From a virus, in IMG/VR virus record IMGVR_UViG_3300032323_001724, positions 1-51,925 of that record: a stretch of 51,925 bases of DNA; one strand, written 5' to 3'. Below are positions 23,562 through 32,103 of this stretch, one piece after another; the first letter of the stretch is position 1, and each line of letters opens with the position of its first letter. The notes under the pieces are model-generated. The model had not been told where the DNA came from. It worked only from the letters and a program-made list of their open reading frames with translations, and ran no database searches. A program made the position numbers and the translations under genes.

Positions 23562-24428
23562 ATGGACTTTAAATCGTTAATCAGTAAAATAGAAAGCATC
23601 GACGGAAAAATCGATACTCCAAAAGCACCAGAACTGCCAAAATCTGTGCAATTAAATGAAGACGCACAACTGCGTGTTCTAAGCGGTCGTACTACTTACG
23701 TTGCTGAAGCTAAAAAGAAAGCTGAAGAGGACGTTAAGGAAGAAATGAAAGTAGGCGATAAAAAGCCTAGTGCGACAGGTGGCACCATAGAAAAGACTGC
23801 TACAGGTATCAAACATCATGCAGGCAAGAACTACGGCGGAAGCAAGGCTGAAGTAGATGCTGACGACGAAGATGACAAGCCAAAGAAAAAAGCCAAGAAA
23901 GAAAGCGTTGAGCCAGAATTTAAATCTAAGTTCATGAAGATGGTTGAAGCTAAGAAAGACGACGCTGACAAGAAAAAGAAGATGGCTAAGAAAGAAAAGA
24001 TGGCAGAAGGTTCTAAGCCAGATTTCTTAGATGTCGACAAAGACGGTGACAAGAAAGAGCCAATGAAAAAAGCTGCTGCTGACAAAGGCGATGATAAGCC
24101 AGTTGGCAAGAAAGGTATGAGCGACAAGCAGGCCAAATACTTTGGTAAGAAAACAGAAAGCGCAATGATGCCTAAGGGCAAGAAGCGTCCAGTGAAAGAA
24201 AGTGTAGAAACTACCCTATCTTTCAAACAAATGGTACAGTTGGTACAAGAAAGTGGTGGTCAACAACAGATTGATCCTGTAGACAAAGCTCTGTTTACCT
24301 GGGCCGAGCGTGTGGCCAAGAACAAACTAGGCGAAGGTATGAAAGCTGATCTATACGCAGGTCTAGTATACGAACGCAACGGCGGTGTATTTGAAATGTA
24401 CGATGTACTATCAGAAGACCAAAAATAA
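23562..24428 (+). CDS. Lys/Glu-rich protein, probable prohead core or internal protein
   Basis: 288 aa. The middle (about 45-210) is extremely rich in Lys, Glu, Asp and Ala (KKKMAKKEKMAE), like scaffold or core proteins. At about 151-160 DVDKDGDKKE resembles a calcium-binding EF-hand or dockerin loop. The C-terminal 75 residues (FKQMVQLVQESGG, FTWAERVAKNKLGEGM) are more ordered and hydrophobic. A late promoter box precedes it and a strong terminator follows, so it is the last gene of the structural unit. Confidence 0.7.
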   Translation: MDFKSLISKIESIDGKIDTPKAPELPKSVQLNEDAQLRVLSGRTTYVAEAKKKAEEDVKEEMKVGDKKPSATGGTIEKTATGIKHHAGKNYGGSKAEVDADDEDDKPKKKAKKESVEPEFKSKFMKMVEAKKDDADKKKKMAKKEKMAEGSKPDFLDVDKDGDKKEPMKKAAADKGDDKPVGKKGMSDKQAKYFGKKTESAMMPKGKKRPVKESVETTLSFKQMVQLVQESGGQQQIDPVDKALFTWAERVAKNKLGEGMKADLYAGLVYERNGGVFEMYDVLSEDQK

Positions 24429-24445
24429 TTTTTAGTTTGGTAAAC

Positions 24446-24477
24446 AAAAGCCAGTCATAGGTTGACTGGCTTTTTTT
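24446..24477 (+). terminator. Rho-independent terminator after the head-protein block
   Basis: AAAAGCCAGTCA (24446-24457) pairs with TGACTGGCTTTT (24463-24474), a 12-bp perfect stem with a 5-nt loop, followed by a run of seven T. The 3' arm contains the -35 box of the next promoter. Confidence 0.92.
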
Positions 24478-24490
24478 ATGACTATATAAT
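24462..24490 (+). promoter_or_regulatory. Sigma70-type promoter for dsbA-gp43
   Basis: TTGACT at 24462-24467, a 17-nt spacer and a perfect TATAAT at 24485-24490. The predicted start is near 24497, followed by AGGAGAG and the ATG at 24511. Confidence 0.8.
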
Positions 24491-24497
24491 AGTCATA
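24477..24497. promoter_or_regulatory. Palindromic operator-like site centred on the -10 element
   Basis: TATGACTAT (24477-24485), a 3-nt centre and ATAGTCATA (24489-24497) form a perfect 9-bp inverted repeat that covers the -10 box and the start site. This is the geometry of a repressor operator. It could instead be a short RNA or cruciform structure. Confidence 0.5.
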
Positions 24498-24510
24498 TAG
24501 GAGAGAACAA

Positions 24511-24771
24511 ATGACAAAAATGTACGGGCCAGAAGAAAAAGCCAAATTGGAAAGATTGATCAATGAAGGATCAAATGTTCTACGAGAAGTCGAAGACCTG
24601 CAAGAGGGTCTCAAAGAAACTGTAAATGCTGTTGCAGAAGAATTACAGATCAAACCAAGTTGGATCAACAAAGCAATACGCATTGCACACAAAGACAATT
24701 GGAAAGATCACGAAGCTGAATGGAACGAGATCGAAATGATCCTCGGCGTAACAAAAAAACTGCCTGAATGA
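24511..24771 (+). CDS. dsbA: DsbA-like double-stranded DNA-binding protein
   Basis: 86 aa, close to T4 DsbA (89 aa). Two helical parts are separated by a loop: EEKAKLERLINEGSNVLREV, then VAEELQIKPSWINKAIRIAH and KDNWKDHEAEWNEIE. The second contains the conserved H-K-D-N segment of T4 DsbA (ALYHKDNRD there). T4 DsbA binds DNA near late promoters. Here it is the first gene of the early polymerase unit. It overlaps the next gene by 4 nt. Confidence 0.7.
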   Translation: MTKMYGPEEKAKLERLINEGSNVLREVEDLQEGLKETVNAVAEELQIKPSWINKAIRIAHKDNWKDHEAEWNEIEMILGVTKKLPE

Positions 24772-25058
24772 ATGAACTATTAAAACCTACGTTTGATTGG
24801 ATTAGGGATGATTGGAATTCTCATCCCTTACGATTTTTTATTGAGTTACTCGCTTGGGCTATTAGTATTGGCTGCTCAATCACTATGGCGCTTACAGTTC
24901 CCAATCCGCCTTTACTTGTGCTGTATCCTATTTGGATTGCTGGCTGTGCCATGTATGCTTGGGCTGCTTATACTCGGAAATCGTTTGGCATGCTGGCTAA
25001 CTATATCTTGCTAACCGCAATTGATACGTTTGGCCTAGCAAGAATGCTAATTAATTAA
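24768..25058 (+). CDS. Small integral membrane protein
   Basis: 96 aa with three hydrophobic segments at about 21-42 (FFIELLAWAISIGCSITMAL), 48-67 and 73-94. The protein is Trp-rich and has a charged N-terminus. It is coupled by ATGA to dsbA and lies before the polymerase gene. The function is unknown. An overlapping ORF in the next frame is a shadow. Confidence 0.65.
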   Translation: MNELLKPTFDWIRDDWNSHPLRFFIELLAWAISIGCSITMALTVPNPPLLVLYPIWIAGCAMYAWAAYTRKSFGMLANYILLTAIDTFGLARMLIN

Positions 25059-25102
25059 ATAATGTGAGAAGGCAGGCGGGCCATAAACCGCATATTGGTA
25101 TT

Positions 25103-25126
25103 TGCAAGCCTAAAATTGCATAGGAG
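25103..25126 (+). promoter_or_regulatory. Hairpin before the gp43 ribosome-binding site, candidate translational operator
   Basis: TGCAA (25103-25107) and TTGCA (25116-25120) form a 5-bp stem with an 8-nt loop (GCCTAAAA), ending 1 nt before AGGAG (25122-25126). The gp43 ATG is at 25133. T4 gp43 represses its own mRNA through a hairpin of 5 bp and 8 nt at the same place, although the loop sequence differs. Confidence 0.5.
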
Positions 25127-25132
25127 AAAAAA

Positions 25133-27802
25133 ATGAGTTTCGTGGACGCATACTACGATCGCGACAATGATACTATCCGTGTCGTTGAACGTGACGACAA
25201 AGGGCAGAGGCATTTCAAAGACTATCCTGCCAGACATATATTCTATTACAACGACCCTAAAGGCAAGTTCCAATCTATCAAAGGTGAACCCCTTAGTCGT
25301 GTAAGTTCAAAGAATGTTAAAGAACATCGCAAAGAACTTGCTATACATTCAAACAAAAGACTCTACGAGTCAGACATCAATCCTATCTATAGATGTCTTG
25401 AAGACCATTATCTCAATCAAGATGCTCCAAAGCTAAATGTAGCATTTTTCGACATTGAGGTAGACTTTGATCCAGAACGTGGCTATGCTTCACCAGATGA
25501 TGCGTTCATGCCAATCACCGCCATTGCTGTGTATCTACAATGGATGGAGACCATGGTGTGTTTGGCTATTCCCCCTAAAACAATCAGCATGGAAGAAGCG
25601 CAACGACAAGTAGCAGACTTTAAAAATGTCATGTTGTTTGACAACGAAGCGGACATGTTGAATACTTTCTTGGATCTAATACAAGAGGCGGATGTGCTGA
25701 GTGGCTGGAATTCAGAAGGCTTTGATATTCCGTATACCGTTAATCGTGTTACTAAGGTTCTCAGCAAAGAAGATACCAAACGATTTTGCCTATGGAACTG
25801 TTTGCCTAAGAAACGCGAATATGAAAAGTTCGGTAAAACTGCTACCACATATGACTTCATCGGTCGTGTGCATATAGACAGTCTTGAGCTGTATCGCAAG
25901 TACACTTATGAAGAACGCCATACATATCGATTAGATGCCATTGCTGAATATGAACTAGGTCAAAGAAAGACCCAATACGAAGGCACACTAGATCAATTGT
26001 ACAACAACGATTTTAAAACATTCATTGAATACAACATCAATGACTGTAAACTGTTGGATGATCTAGATAAGAAACTGAAATTCATCGATTTGGCTAATAC
26101 AATTGCACACGAAAACACAGTGTTGTTAGCAACCACTATGGGTGCAGTGGCTGTGACTGAACAAGCTATTATCAACGAAGCTCACCGCAGAGGTATGATA
26201 GTTCCTAATCGTAAAAAGATGGAAGAGCACGGAGACACACAGGCTGCTGGTGCTTACGTTGCATATCCTAAGAAAGGGATACATGAGTGGATCGGTTCGC
26301 TGGATATTAACTCACTGTATCCTTCAGCGATTCGTGCGTTGAACATGGGTCCGGAAACCATCGTAGGTCAGTTGCGACAGGATGGAACCAAGGATTTTAT
26401 TGCAGCAGAAATGGCCAAAGGAAAATCATTTGCATCGGCTTGGGAAGGTATATTTGGTAGTCTTGAATATTCCGCAGTTATGAACAAAGAAGTAGGTAGA
26501 GAAATCAACATCGACTGGGAAGGTGGCGGTTCAGATACCTTGAGTGCGGCGCAGGCCTATGATCTTATATTCGATAGCAATCAACCTTGGATGATCTCAG
26601 CTAATGGCACTATCTTCACTTATGAAACAGAGGGAGTGATTTCAGGACTGTTAGCACGTTGGTACAAAGAACGTAAAGAAATGCAGGCCAAGCTCAAAGA
26701 ATGTATTCAAGCTGGCAACAAGATTGAAGAAGAATACTGGGACAAGCGGCAGTTGGTCAAGAAGATTCTGTTAAACAGTCTATATGGTGCGATTTTGAAT
26801 CCGGGCTGTAGATTCTTCGATAACAGAATTGGTCAGTCAACTACACTAACTGGTCGACAAATTGCCAAACACATGGCATCAAAAGTTAACGAAATTATCA
26901 CCGGAGAGTATGACCACGTAGGCAAAGCGGTCATATACGGTGACACAGACTCTTGTTATTTTTCAGCGTATGCTACACTGAAAAAAGACATTGAGAAAGG
27001 CCTGATTCCCTGGAACAGAGAATCAGTTGTTGAACTTTATGATACCATAGGAGATACAGTCAATGGCACATTTGTCAAATTCATGCAAGATGCATTCCAC
27101 GTCCCCCGAGCTAGAGCCGAGGTCATCAAAGCAGGTCGCGAAATTGTTGCAAGCAAGGGACTGTTCATTACCAAAAAACGATATGCAGTGCTCTACTACG
27201 ACAAAGAAGGCAAACGAGCAGACACAGAAGGCAAACCAGGAAAAATTAAAGCGATGGGGCTTGATCTCAAGCGTTCAGATACCCCGGTTGTTATACAAGA
27301 CTTCTTAAGTGAAGTGTTGACTAAGACACTAACTGGCGTGACCAAAGAAGAGATCCTGCAGTATATCACTGATTTCCGCACAGAGTTTAAAACTCGACCG
27401 GGTTGGGAGAAGGGCTCGCCTAAACGTGCCAACAATATCACAGAGTACGCTGCCAAAGAAAAGAAAGCAGGCAAGACTAACATGCCCGGGCATGTCAGAG
27501 CTTCATTGAATTGGAACACTTTGAAGCGCATGATGGACGACAAGTACTCAATGCAGGTAGTAGATGGCATGAAAGTGATTGTGTGCAAGATCAAAGACAA
27601 TCCTATGGGGTATACTTCTGTGGCCTATCCTGTGGACGAACTGAGATTACCGCAGTGGTTCAAAGATCTGCCTTTCAACGATGCTGAAATGGAAACCACA
27701 GTGATCGATGAAAAGTTAGGAAACCTTATTGGTGTATTGGAATGGGACATCAGTTCAACAAGGTCGGATAATACATTTAACAAATTGTTTGATTTTGAGT
27801 AA
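25133..27802 (+). CDS. 43: DNA polymerase, family B (T4 gp43-like)
   Basis: 889 aa against 898 in T4. Exonuclease motif I FFDIEVDF (catalytic Asp about 107), motif A DINSLYPS (Asp about 391), motif B KKILLNSLYGA (about 543-554) and motif C YGDTDSCY (Asp 604 and 606) are all intact, so polymerase and proofreading activities are expected. No intein or split is seen. It replicates the phage genome together with gp44 and gp45. It is preceded by AGGAG and a candidate operator hairpin. Confidence 0.98.
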   Translation: MSFVDAYYDRDNDTIRVVERDDKGQRHFKDYPARHIFYYNDPKGKFQSIKGEPLSRVSSKNVKEHRKELAIHSNKRLYESDINPIYRCLEDHYLNQDAPKLNVAFFDIEVDFDPERGYASPDDAFMPITAIAVYLQWMETMVCLAIPPKTISMEEAQRQVADFKNVMLFDNEADMLNTFLDLIQEADVLSGWNSEGFDIPYTVNRVTKVLSKEDTKRFCLWNCLPKKREYEKFGKTATTYDFIGRVHIDSLELYRKYTYEERHTYRLDAIAEYELGQRKTQYEGTLDQLYNNDFKTFIEYNINDCKLLDDLDKKLKFIDLANTIAHENTVLLATTMGAVAVTEQAIINEAHRRGMIVPNRKKMEEHGDTQAAGAYVAYPKKGIHEWIGSLDINSLYPSAIRALNMGPETIVGQLRQDGTKDFIAAEMAKGKSFASAWEGIFGSLEYSAVMNKEVGREINIDWEGGGSDTLSAAQAYDLIFDSNQPWMISANGTIFTYETEGVISGLLARWYKERKEMQAKLKECIQAGNKIEEEYWDKRQLVKKILLNSLYGAILNPGCRFFDNRIGQSTTLTGRQIAKHMASKVNEIITGEYDHVGKAVIYGDTDSCYFSAYATLKKDIEKGLIPWNRESVVELYDTIGDTVNGTFVKFMQDAFHVPRARAEVIKAGREIVASKGLFITKKRYAVLYYDKEGKRADTEGKPGKIKAMGLDLKRSDTPVVIQDFLSEVLTKTLTGVTKEEILQYITDFRTEFKTRPGWEKGSPKRANNITEYAAKEKKAGKTNMPGHVRASLNWNTLKRMMDDKYSMQVVDGMKVIVCKIKDNPMGYTSVAYPVDELRLPQWFKDLPFNDAEMETTVIDEKLGNLIGVLEWDISSTRSDNTFNKLFDFE

Positions 27803-27810
27803 TTTCTAGG

Positions 27811-27839
27811 TTGCTTTTTACTCAAGATCTAAATATAAT
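27811..27839 (+). promoter_or_regulatory. Sigma70-type promoter for gp45
   Basis: TTGCTT at 27811-27816, a 17-nt spacer and a perfect TATAAT at 27834-27839. The gp45 ATG is at 27863, after CAGGAGA. An inverted repeat TTGAGTAA/TTACTCAA (27795-27802 and 27818-27825) overlaps the -35 region but lacks a T-run. Confidence 0.7.
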
Positions 27840-27862
27840 CTTAATATACAGGAGAATTCTCA

Positions 27863-28600
27863 ATGAAAGATATTTTACAAGACATCGTTAGCCATACGCA
27901 GAATCTAGGCTTCTTGACCACAGTCAAGGTAACAGGCACAGATAAAGGCACAACTGTTAACTCAATGGCCGATGACCGTTCAGTTATCATGGAGGCAGAA
28001 ACTGCTAATCCATACCCAGATATGATCGGTGTGTTTGGTATGCCGCAACTCAACAAGTTGAAATATCTCTTGGAAGGTGCAGAGTACAAAGAAGGGGCAA
28101 AGATTAGTATTACCACAGCAGAACGCAATGGTGAAACTTTGCCAGTGGGTCTACACTTTGAAAACAAAGACGGCGACTTTAAAAACGACTATCGCTTTAT
28201 GAATCAAGAAATCATCAATGAAAAGATGAAGACTGTGAAGTTTCGTGGTGTCAAGTGGGATGTTGAAATTGAGCCGTCAGTGACTTCTGTGATTCGCTTT
28301 AACTTCCAAGCAGGTGCTAACTCTGAGCATCCTACATTCCTTGCCAAGACAGAAGGTGGCAATCTTAAGTTTACATTTGGTGATGCAAGCACACACGGCG
28401 GCGAGTTTGTATTTGCACAGAACGTTGCAGGTAAACTTGATCGTGGTTGGACTTGGCCTGTGTTACCAATCTTGAGCATTCTTAAGATTGCAGATACCAA
28501 CACCACAAAGATGTCGTTGAGCAATGAAGGTGCTATTCAGATCACTCTAGATAGCGGACTTGCTACTTACAAATATATCATCCCAGCACAAGCTGCCTAA
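27863..28600 (+). CDS. 45: Sliding clamp, DNA polymerase processivity factor (T4 gp45-like)
   Basis: 245 aa against 228 in T4. The overall pattern of two beta-alpha clamp domains is visible, with IGVFGMPQLNKLKYLL and the C-terminal LDSGLATYKYIIPAQ strand. In T4, the trimeric clamp tethers gp43 and also activates late transcription with gp33 and gp55. It has its own promoter. The location after gp43 and the clamp-like sequence support the call. Confidence 0.9.
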   Translation: MKDILQDIVSHTQNLGFLTTVKVTGTDKGTTVNSMADDRSVIMEAETANPYPDMIGVFGMPQLNKLKYLLEGAEYKEGAKISITTAERNGETLPVGLHFENKDGDFKNDYRFMNQEIINEKMKTVKFRGVKWDVEIEPSVTSVIRFNFQAGANSEHPTFLAKTEGGNLKFTFGDASTHGGEFVFAQNVAGKLDRGWTWPVLPILSILKIADTNTTKMSLSNEGAIQITLDSGLATYKYIIPAQAA

Positions 28601-28602
28601 AT

Positions 28603-28968
28603 ATGATCAAAGGTTTACAAGGCGTAACAGGCATTACGGTTGGTGGCGGAAATACCGCCCTACCATATGTCGGTCCAAACTCAAGCAACCCAATGACTGG
28701 GATGATGCGTATCCACAACACCGAACTAGAAGTGTTTAACGGATCAAATTGGCAAACAATATCTAGCAGTTACGCTACCGTAAGCCTAGATCAAGATGTG
28801 CTAGACATTATACAATGGGCTCGTAAAAAACGCCAAGAAGAAAATGATTGGTACAAACTTGCTTCATCTAATGAAGCAGTTCGTATCGCATTAGAACAAC
28901 TAGAACAGGCAAAAACAAGATTAGAACTTACAGCAATTTTATCGAGAGAATATGAAACAACCAATTGA
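28603..28968 (+). CDS. Small structural-like protein
   Basis: 121 aa, 2 nt after gp45. The N-terminal half resembles a phage fibre or decoration segment (NPMTGMMRIHNTELEVFNGS). The C-terminal half is a helix of about 50 residues (WARKKRQEENDWYKLASSNE). It overlaps the DpdA-like gene by 17 nt. A virion role is suggested by composition only. Confidence 0.6.
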   Translation: MIKGLQGVTGITVGGGNTALPYVGPNSSNPMTGMMRIHNTELEVFNGSNWQTISSSYATVSLDQDVLDIIQWARKKRQEENDWYKLASSNEAVRIALEQLEQAKTRLELTAILSREYETTN

Positions 28969-30562
28969 CCTAACACCTTTACAGAAAGACTATGCTGTGT
29001 ATTTGCCAGCTATCAGTTCTTTCTATTCAACTTATGTTGCAAAACAACGACTAGAAGAATTTGTTTCTAAAGATCGAATTCCTGCGGGATTTGATCGTGG
29101 CATCGAAGGCATGAACTTCTTAAATGCTGATCAAGGATACTTTACCTACAAGTATGCTCTGTATTCAGCAGGTCACGCACAGTTAGATCTTGAAAAGTCA
29201 ATGACTCAAGAATCAATGATACAAGACCGTGATCGACCTAATACAATGATTTTAGGTGATTCAGGTGGATATCAGATTGGTAAAGGTGTTCTTAAGTTTG
29301 ATTGGTTGAACTTTGAAGGGCCAGAAGCTACTAAGACTCGTCAAAAGATTCTTGAGTGGCTTGAACTTACTGCTGACTGGTCCATGATGTTGGACGTTCC
29401 GACTTGGGCCTGCGATCATATTCACAGTCCAAAGACCGGATTAAAAACATTTGAAGACTGTTTAGAAAAGACTCGCTATAACAACGACTACTTCTTAGAA
29501 AATCGCTTAGGTCAAACCAAATGGCTTAATGTTCTGCAAGGCGGAGACTGGGATACTGCTGAGAAATGGTATGCTGGCGTTAAAGAGTTTAGCGACCCCA
29601 AAGGCAAGTATGCAGGACGTGAAGCTGAAGGTTGGGCATTTGGTGGTGCTAATATGTGCAAGATGGATATCACCCTCAAACGTCTAATGACTATGCGTGA
29701 CGAAGGTATGCTAGACGGCAAGAACTGGATTCACTTCTTGGGTACTGCACAATTAGATTGGTCATGTTACCTAACACAGATTCAACGTCAAATTCGTAAG
29801 CACATCAACCCAGAACTTACTATCAGTTTTGATTGTGCTTCACCGTTCATTGCCACTGCTCACGGACTTGTCTATACAAATGCACAGCATACCAACAAGC
29901 GTTGGTCGGTTATCATGGACAAGGCTCCGGATAACAAAGCACTTTCAGGGAGGCACGACATTCCGTTTCCGTTTGAAAGTGAGTTTGCAAGTCGATTAAC
30001 AATGGGCGATATTGCATATTACGATTACGGTGTTCGTAAGACTGATCAAGAATTAGCGGGTAAGAAATTCGATCATCTAAATCCAGAGCACTATACAGTA
30101 GTACCGAAGTTGAATAAGCTAGGCAAGATACCAAACAAAACCAGCTGGGACAGTTTCAGTTATGCATTAATGATGGGACACAATGTAGAATGTCATATCA
30201 AAGCCGTACAACGTGCTCAACAATTAATGGATATTGAATGTGCGAGATTTAAACCAGACTGGAGAATGAAGAGTATCGAAGGCAAGAAAGAGATTGAATT
30301 CAGTGATTGGGTTCCTAATAAAATTTTATACTTTGGTACATTTGTCGAGGAACTATTCAATACTAAAACTAAAGCAGAAGCGTTTGACATGATCGAGACC
30401 GCTGGACAGTTTTTGAAGAGCCTTGAAGGTGCTCGACTACAAGGCGGGCCTGCTGCAAATACTTTTGGTAGTTTGTTTGAGTTTGATGATGGTAAAAAAG
30501 CTGGAGAAATTGATTTTGCAAATCCAGATGACGATGACCTAAATAGTCTTGTAGCCGAATAA
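28952..30562 (+). CDS. dpdA: DpdA-like 7-deazaguanine DNA transglycosylase
   Basis: 536 aa, related to tRNA-guanine transglycosylase (TGT). DSGGYQ at 103-108 matches the TGT substrate-binding TDSGGFQ, LDVPTWACDH lies near 147-156, VLQGG at 194-198 matches TGT (V/I)QGG, and WAFGG is at 228-232. SFDCASP at 292-298 aligns with the TGT segment bearing the nucleophilic Asp (FDCVxP), giving Asp294 as the candidate nucleophile. Phage DpdA enzymes replace guanine in DNA by a deazaguanine. FolE, QueD-like and QueE genes follow within 11 kb. Confidence 0.8.
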   Translation: MKQPIDLTPLQKDYAVYLPAISSFYSTYVAKQRLEEFVSKDRIPAGFDRGIEGMNFLNADQGYFTYKYALYSAGHAQLDLEKSMTQESMIQDRDRPNTMILGDSGGYQIGKGVLKFDWLNFEGPEATKTRQKILEWLELTADWSMMLDVPTWACDHIHSPKTGLKTFEDCLEKTRYNNDYFLENRLGQTKWLNVLQGGDWDTAEKWYAGVKEFSDPKGKYAGREAEGWAFGGANMCKMDITLKRLMTMRDEGMLDGKNWIHFLGTAQLDWSCYLTQIQRQIRKHINPELTISFDCASPFIATAHGLVYTNAQHTNKRWSVIMDKAPDNKALSGRHDIPFPFESEFASRLTMGDIAYYDYGVRKTDQELAGKKFDHLNPEHYTVVPKLNKLGKIPNKTSWDSFSYALMMGHNVECHIKAVQRAQQLMDIECARFKPDWRMKSIEGKKEIEFSDWVPNKILYFGTFVEELFNTKTKAEAFDMIETAGQFLKSLEGARLQGGPAANTFGSLFEFDDGKKAGEIDFANPDDDDLNSLVAE

Positions 30563-30571
30563 GGAGTTGAC

Positions 30572-30799
30572 ATGTATCAAAATAGAATAAAGCATCTAGA
30601 AGAAGCGCATCGTGCTTTGGACAAACAAATAGATACTATGGAGAAAACCGGTATCTTTGATGACCTAAAAATAGAAGAATTGAAGAAACAGAGGTTGCGT
30701 TTAAAGGACGATATTGTTATACTTAAACACAAGCACGAAGCAGTGATGCAAGAAGCACAGGCAGAACAAGAAGCAAAAAGAAACGGACTAGAACTATGA
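30572..30799 (+). CDS. YdcH/DUF465-like coiled-coil protein
   Basis: 75 aa with AAGGAG upstream. The first 50 residues follow the DUF465 pattern: HLEEAHRALDKQIDTMEK, then a short acidic loop, and LKKQRLRLKDDIVILKH. The remainder continues as a helix. Family function is unknown. It lies directly after the DpdA-like gene and is coupled by ATGA to a small Cys-rich gene. Confidence 0.75.
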   Translation: MYQNRIKHLEEAHRALDKQIDTMEKTGIFDDLKIEELKKQRLRLKDDIVILKHKHEAVMQEAQAEQEAKRNGLEL

Positions 30800-30942
30800 A
30801 ATGTAATACATGCGGTCAAGAGGTTACAATCAACTGTGATTGGCATCAAGGTCGGTGTCCTCATAGAACTCCGTTCCTAACTGACTATCATTTTAGATAT
30901 CTCAATCTACTCAACTCAATCAAAAACTGGTTTAAACGATGA
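30796..30942 (+). CDS. Small Cys/His-rich, zinc-ribbon-like protein
   Basis: 48 aa, coupled at both ends by ATGA overlaps. CNTCGQEV, NCDWHQG and RCPH provide four Cys and two His in the first 23 residues, consistent with one zinc site. The rest is a basic, aromatic helix (YHFRYLNLLNSIKNWFKR). The function is unknown. Confidence 0.65.
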   Translation: MKCNTCGQEVTINCDWHQGRCPHRTPFLTDYHFRYLNLLNSIKNWFKR

Positions 30943-31472
30943 AAAGAAATTACGAGTCAGGTGTTACTGATGCTATCACTTTCTTCACTGGGATAGAAAT
31001 CGAACATACACCTGCATACGGAATGAAAACGCTGTTTGTTGTCGGGGAACATGATCCGTATGTAATCATGGAACTGGCGAGAAATCATAAATGCGAACAT
31101 ATCTACTTCGGAGCTAATCAAAGTTTCAAAACGCTAGGCGTCAATGATTCAGCAACGTGGCGTCCTTGGGAGAATATGATTTATGTATGTCTCGATGCTG
31201 AAGATGGATTTTGGTGTACCTTAGACTTTGATGTTAAAGAAACAGAAGGACTGCTTGAAAGCGGTCTTACAGAAAAGCGTAGATTTATTCCGCAGATCAG
31301 TGTAAAATTACCTTATCTAAATCAACTGGGCTATAATGCTACATTAAAGATAGATGACAAAGATTTTAACGCAACTAATCCTGGGGTGTGGTGCCATAAC
31401 CTGCAGGACCTATTAGGAAGAGATCGCTTCACTAATTGGGATCAATATGGCAAAGATGAGATTATCAAATGA
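30939..31472 (+). CDS. Hypothetical protein
   Basis: 177 aa with alternating strands and helices (TLFVVGEHDPYVIMELARN, HIYFGANQSFKTL). The first part resembles a Rossmann-like beta-alpha-beta unit, but no cofactor motif is visible. It contains ATWRPWENMIYVCLDAEDGF. It is coupled by ATGA on both sides. Position within the deazaguanine region is suggestive but not evidence of function. Confidence 0.65.
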   Translation: MKRNYESGVTDAITFFTGIEIEHTPAYGMKTLFVVGEHDPYVIMELARNHKCEHIYFGANQSFKTLGVNDSATWRPWENMIYVCLDAEDGFWCTLDFDVKETEGLLESGLTEKRRFIPQISVKLPYLNQLGYNATLKIDDKDFNATNPGVWCHNLQDLLGRDRFTNWDQYGKDEIIK

Positions 31473-31858
31473 GTGGTGGATACGCCGTAGCATCAACTGC
31501 AAAGGTTCCAAGAAGGATTCCAAGGATTACTGGTGCTAATACCGTTAAACGTGCAAGACAATACGTAGAAGAAAGACCTATGAAACTAACATTTAAACAA
31601 AGAATTCGCAACTGGCTAATGAACGACAACGACGAAGCCGAGTACGGTAATGCTATCAGCATTGACGAAGAAGGCCCGAATATTCAAACACAGTCATTCA
31701 GATTAAATGTCTATAGTGCCGGTGGCGGAACTATTATCGAAACTACCAAATATGATCGTCAAAGAGACGACCACCGTCACAGTCTACATATAGTCACAGA
31801 CGACAAAGACCTTGGAGAAGAATTATCCAAGATTATCACTATGGAGAGTCTAAGATGA
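31469..31858 (+). CDS. Hypothetical protein
   Basis: 129 aa from the ATG that overlaps the previous stop. A second start at 31580 (MKLTFKQRIRNWL) would give 92 aa and may be the conserved core. The N-terminal extension is basic. The core is an alpha/beta domain with a Gly-rich turn (YSAGGGTIIETTKYD) and a DDHRHSLHIV segment. No family is recognised. Confidence 0.6.
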   Translation: MSGGYAVASTAKVPRRIPRITGANTVKRARQYVEERPMKLTFKQRIRNWLMNDNDEAEYGNAISIDEEGPNIQTQSFRLNVYSAGGGTIIETTKYDRQRDDHRHSLHIVTDDKDLGEELSKIITMESLR

Positions 31859-32103
31859 ATCCACAGATTCAAGAAATTCTAAATAAGTCAACAGACGACA
31901 TTATGGGCGTTCCTGTTGTTGATCAGGAAAGATTCGCTAGACTTCTCATTGAAGAATGTGCTAAAATATGTTTTGAACTTAGATTTACCACAGAAGGTCC
32001 TGCAGAAGGTGCATCATATCAACGCACACTCTGCGGAACTGCAATTAAAGAAAACTTTGGACTTCAAGGCAAAGGCCCAATAACTGCAAAGAACGTAAAA
32101 TGA
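31855..32103 (+). CDS. Hypothetical small protein
   Basis: 82 aa, coupled by ATGA to the previous gene and by a 4-nt overlap to the QueD-like gene. The sequence includes VDQERFARLLIEECAKICFE with two Cys, followed by a Gly-rich C-terminus. It is probably helical. No family is recognised. Confidence 0.6.
   Translation: MNPQIQEILNKSTDDIMGVPVVDQERFARLLIEECAKICFELRFTTEGPAEGASYQRTLCGTAIKENFGLQGKGPITAKNVK

Noticed and set aside
24793-25014. Second hydrophobic ORF inside the 24768 membrane gene
   Set aside because: It is a frame shadow without its own ribosome-binding site; the 24768 frame has ATGA coupling with dsbA.
27852-27861. GAGAATTCTC palindrome at the gp45 ribosome-binding site
   Set aside because: It has no loop for an RNA hairpin and is short enough to be chance; it includes an EcoRI site only.
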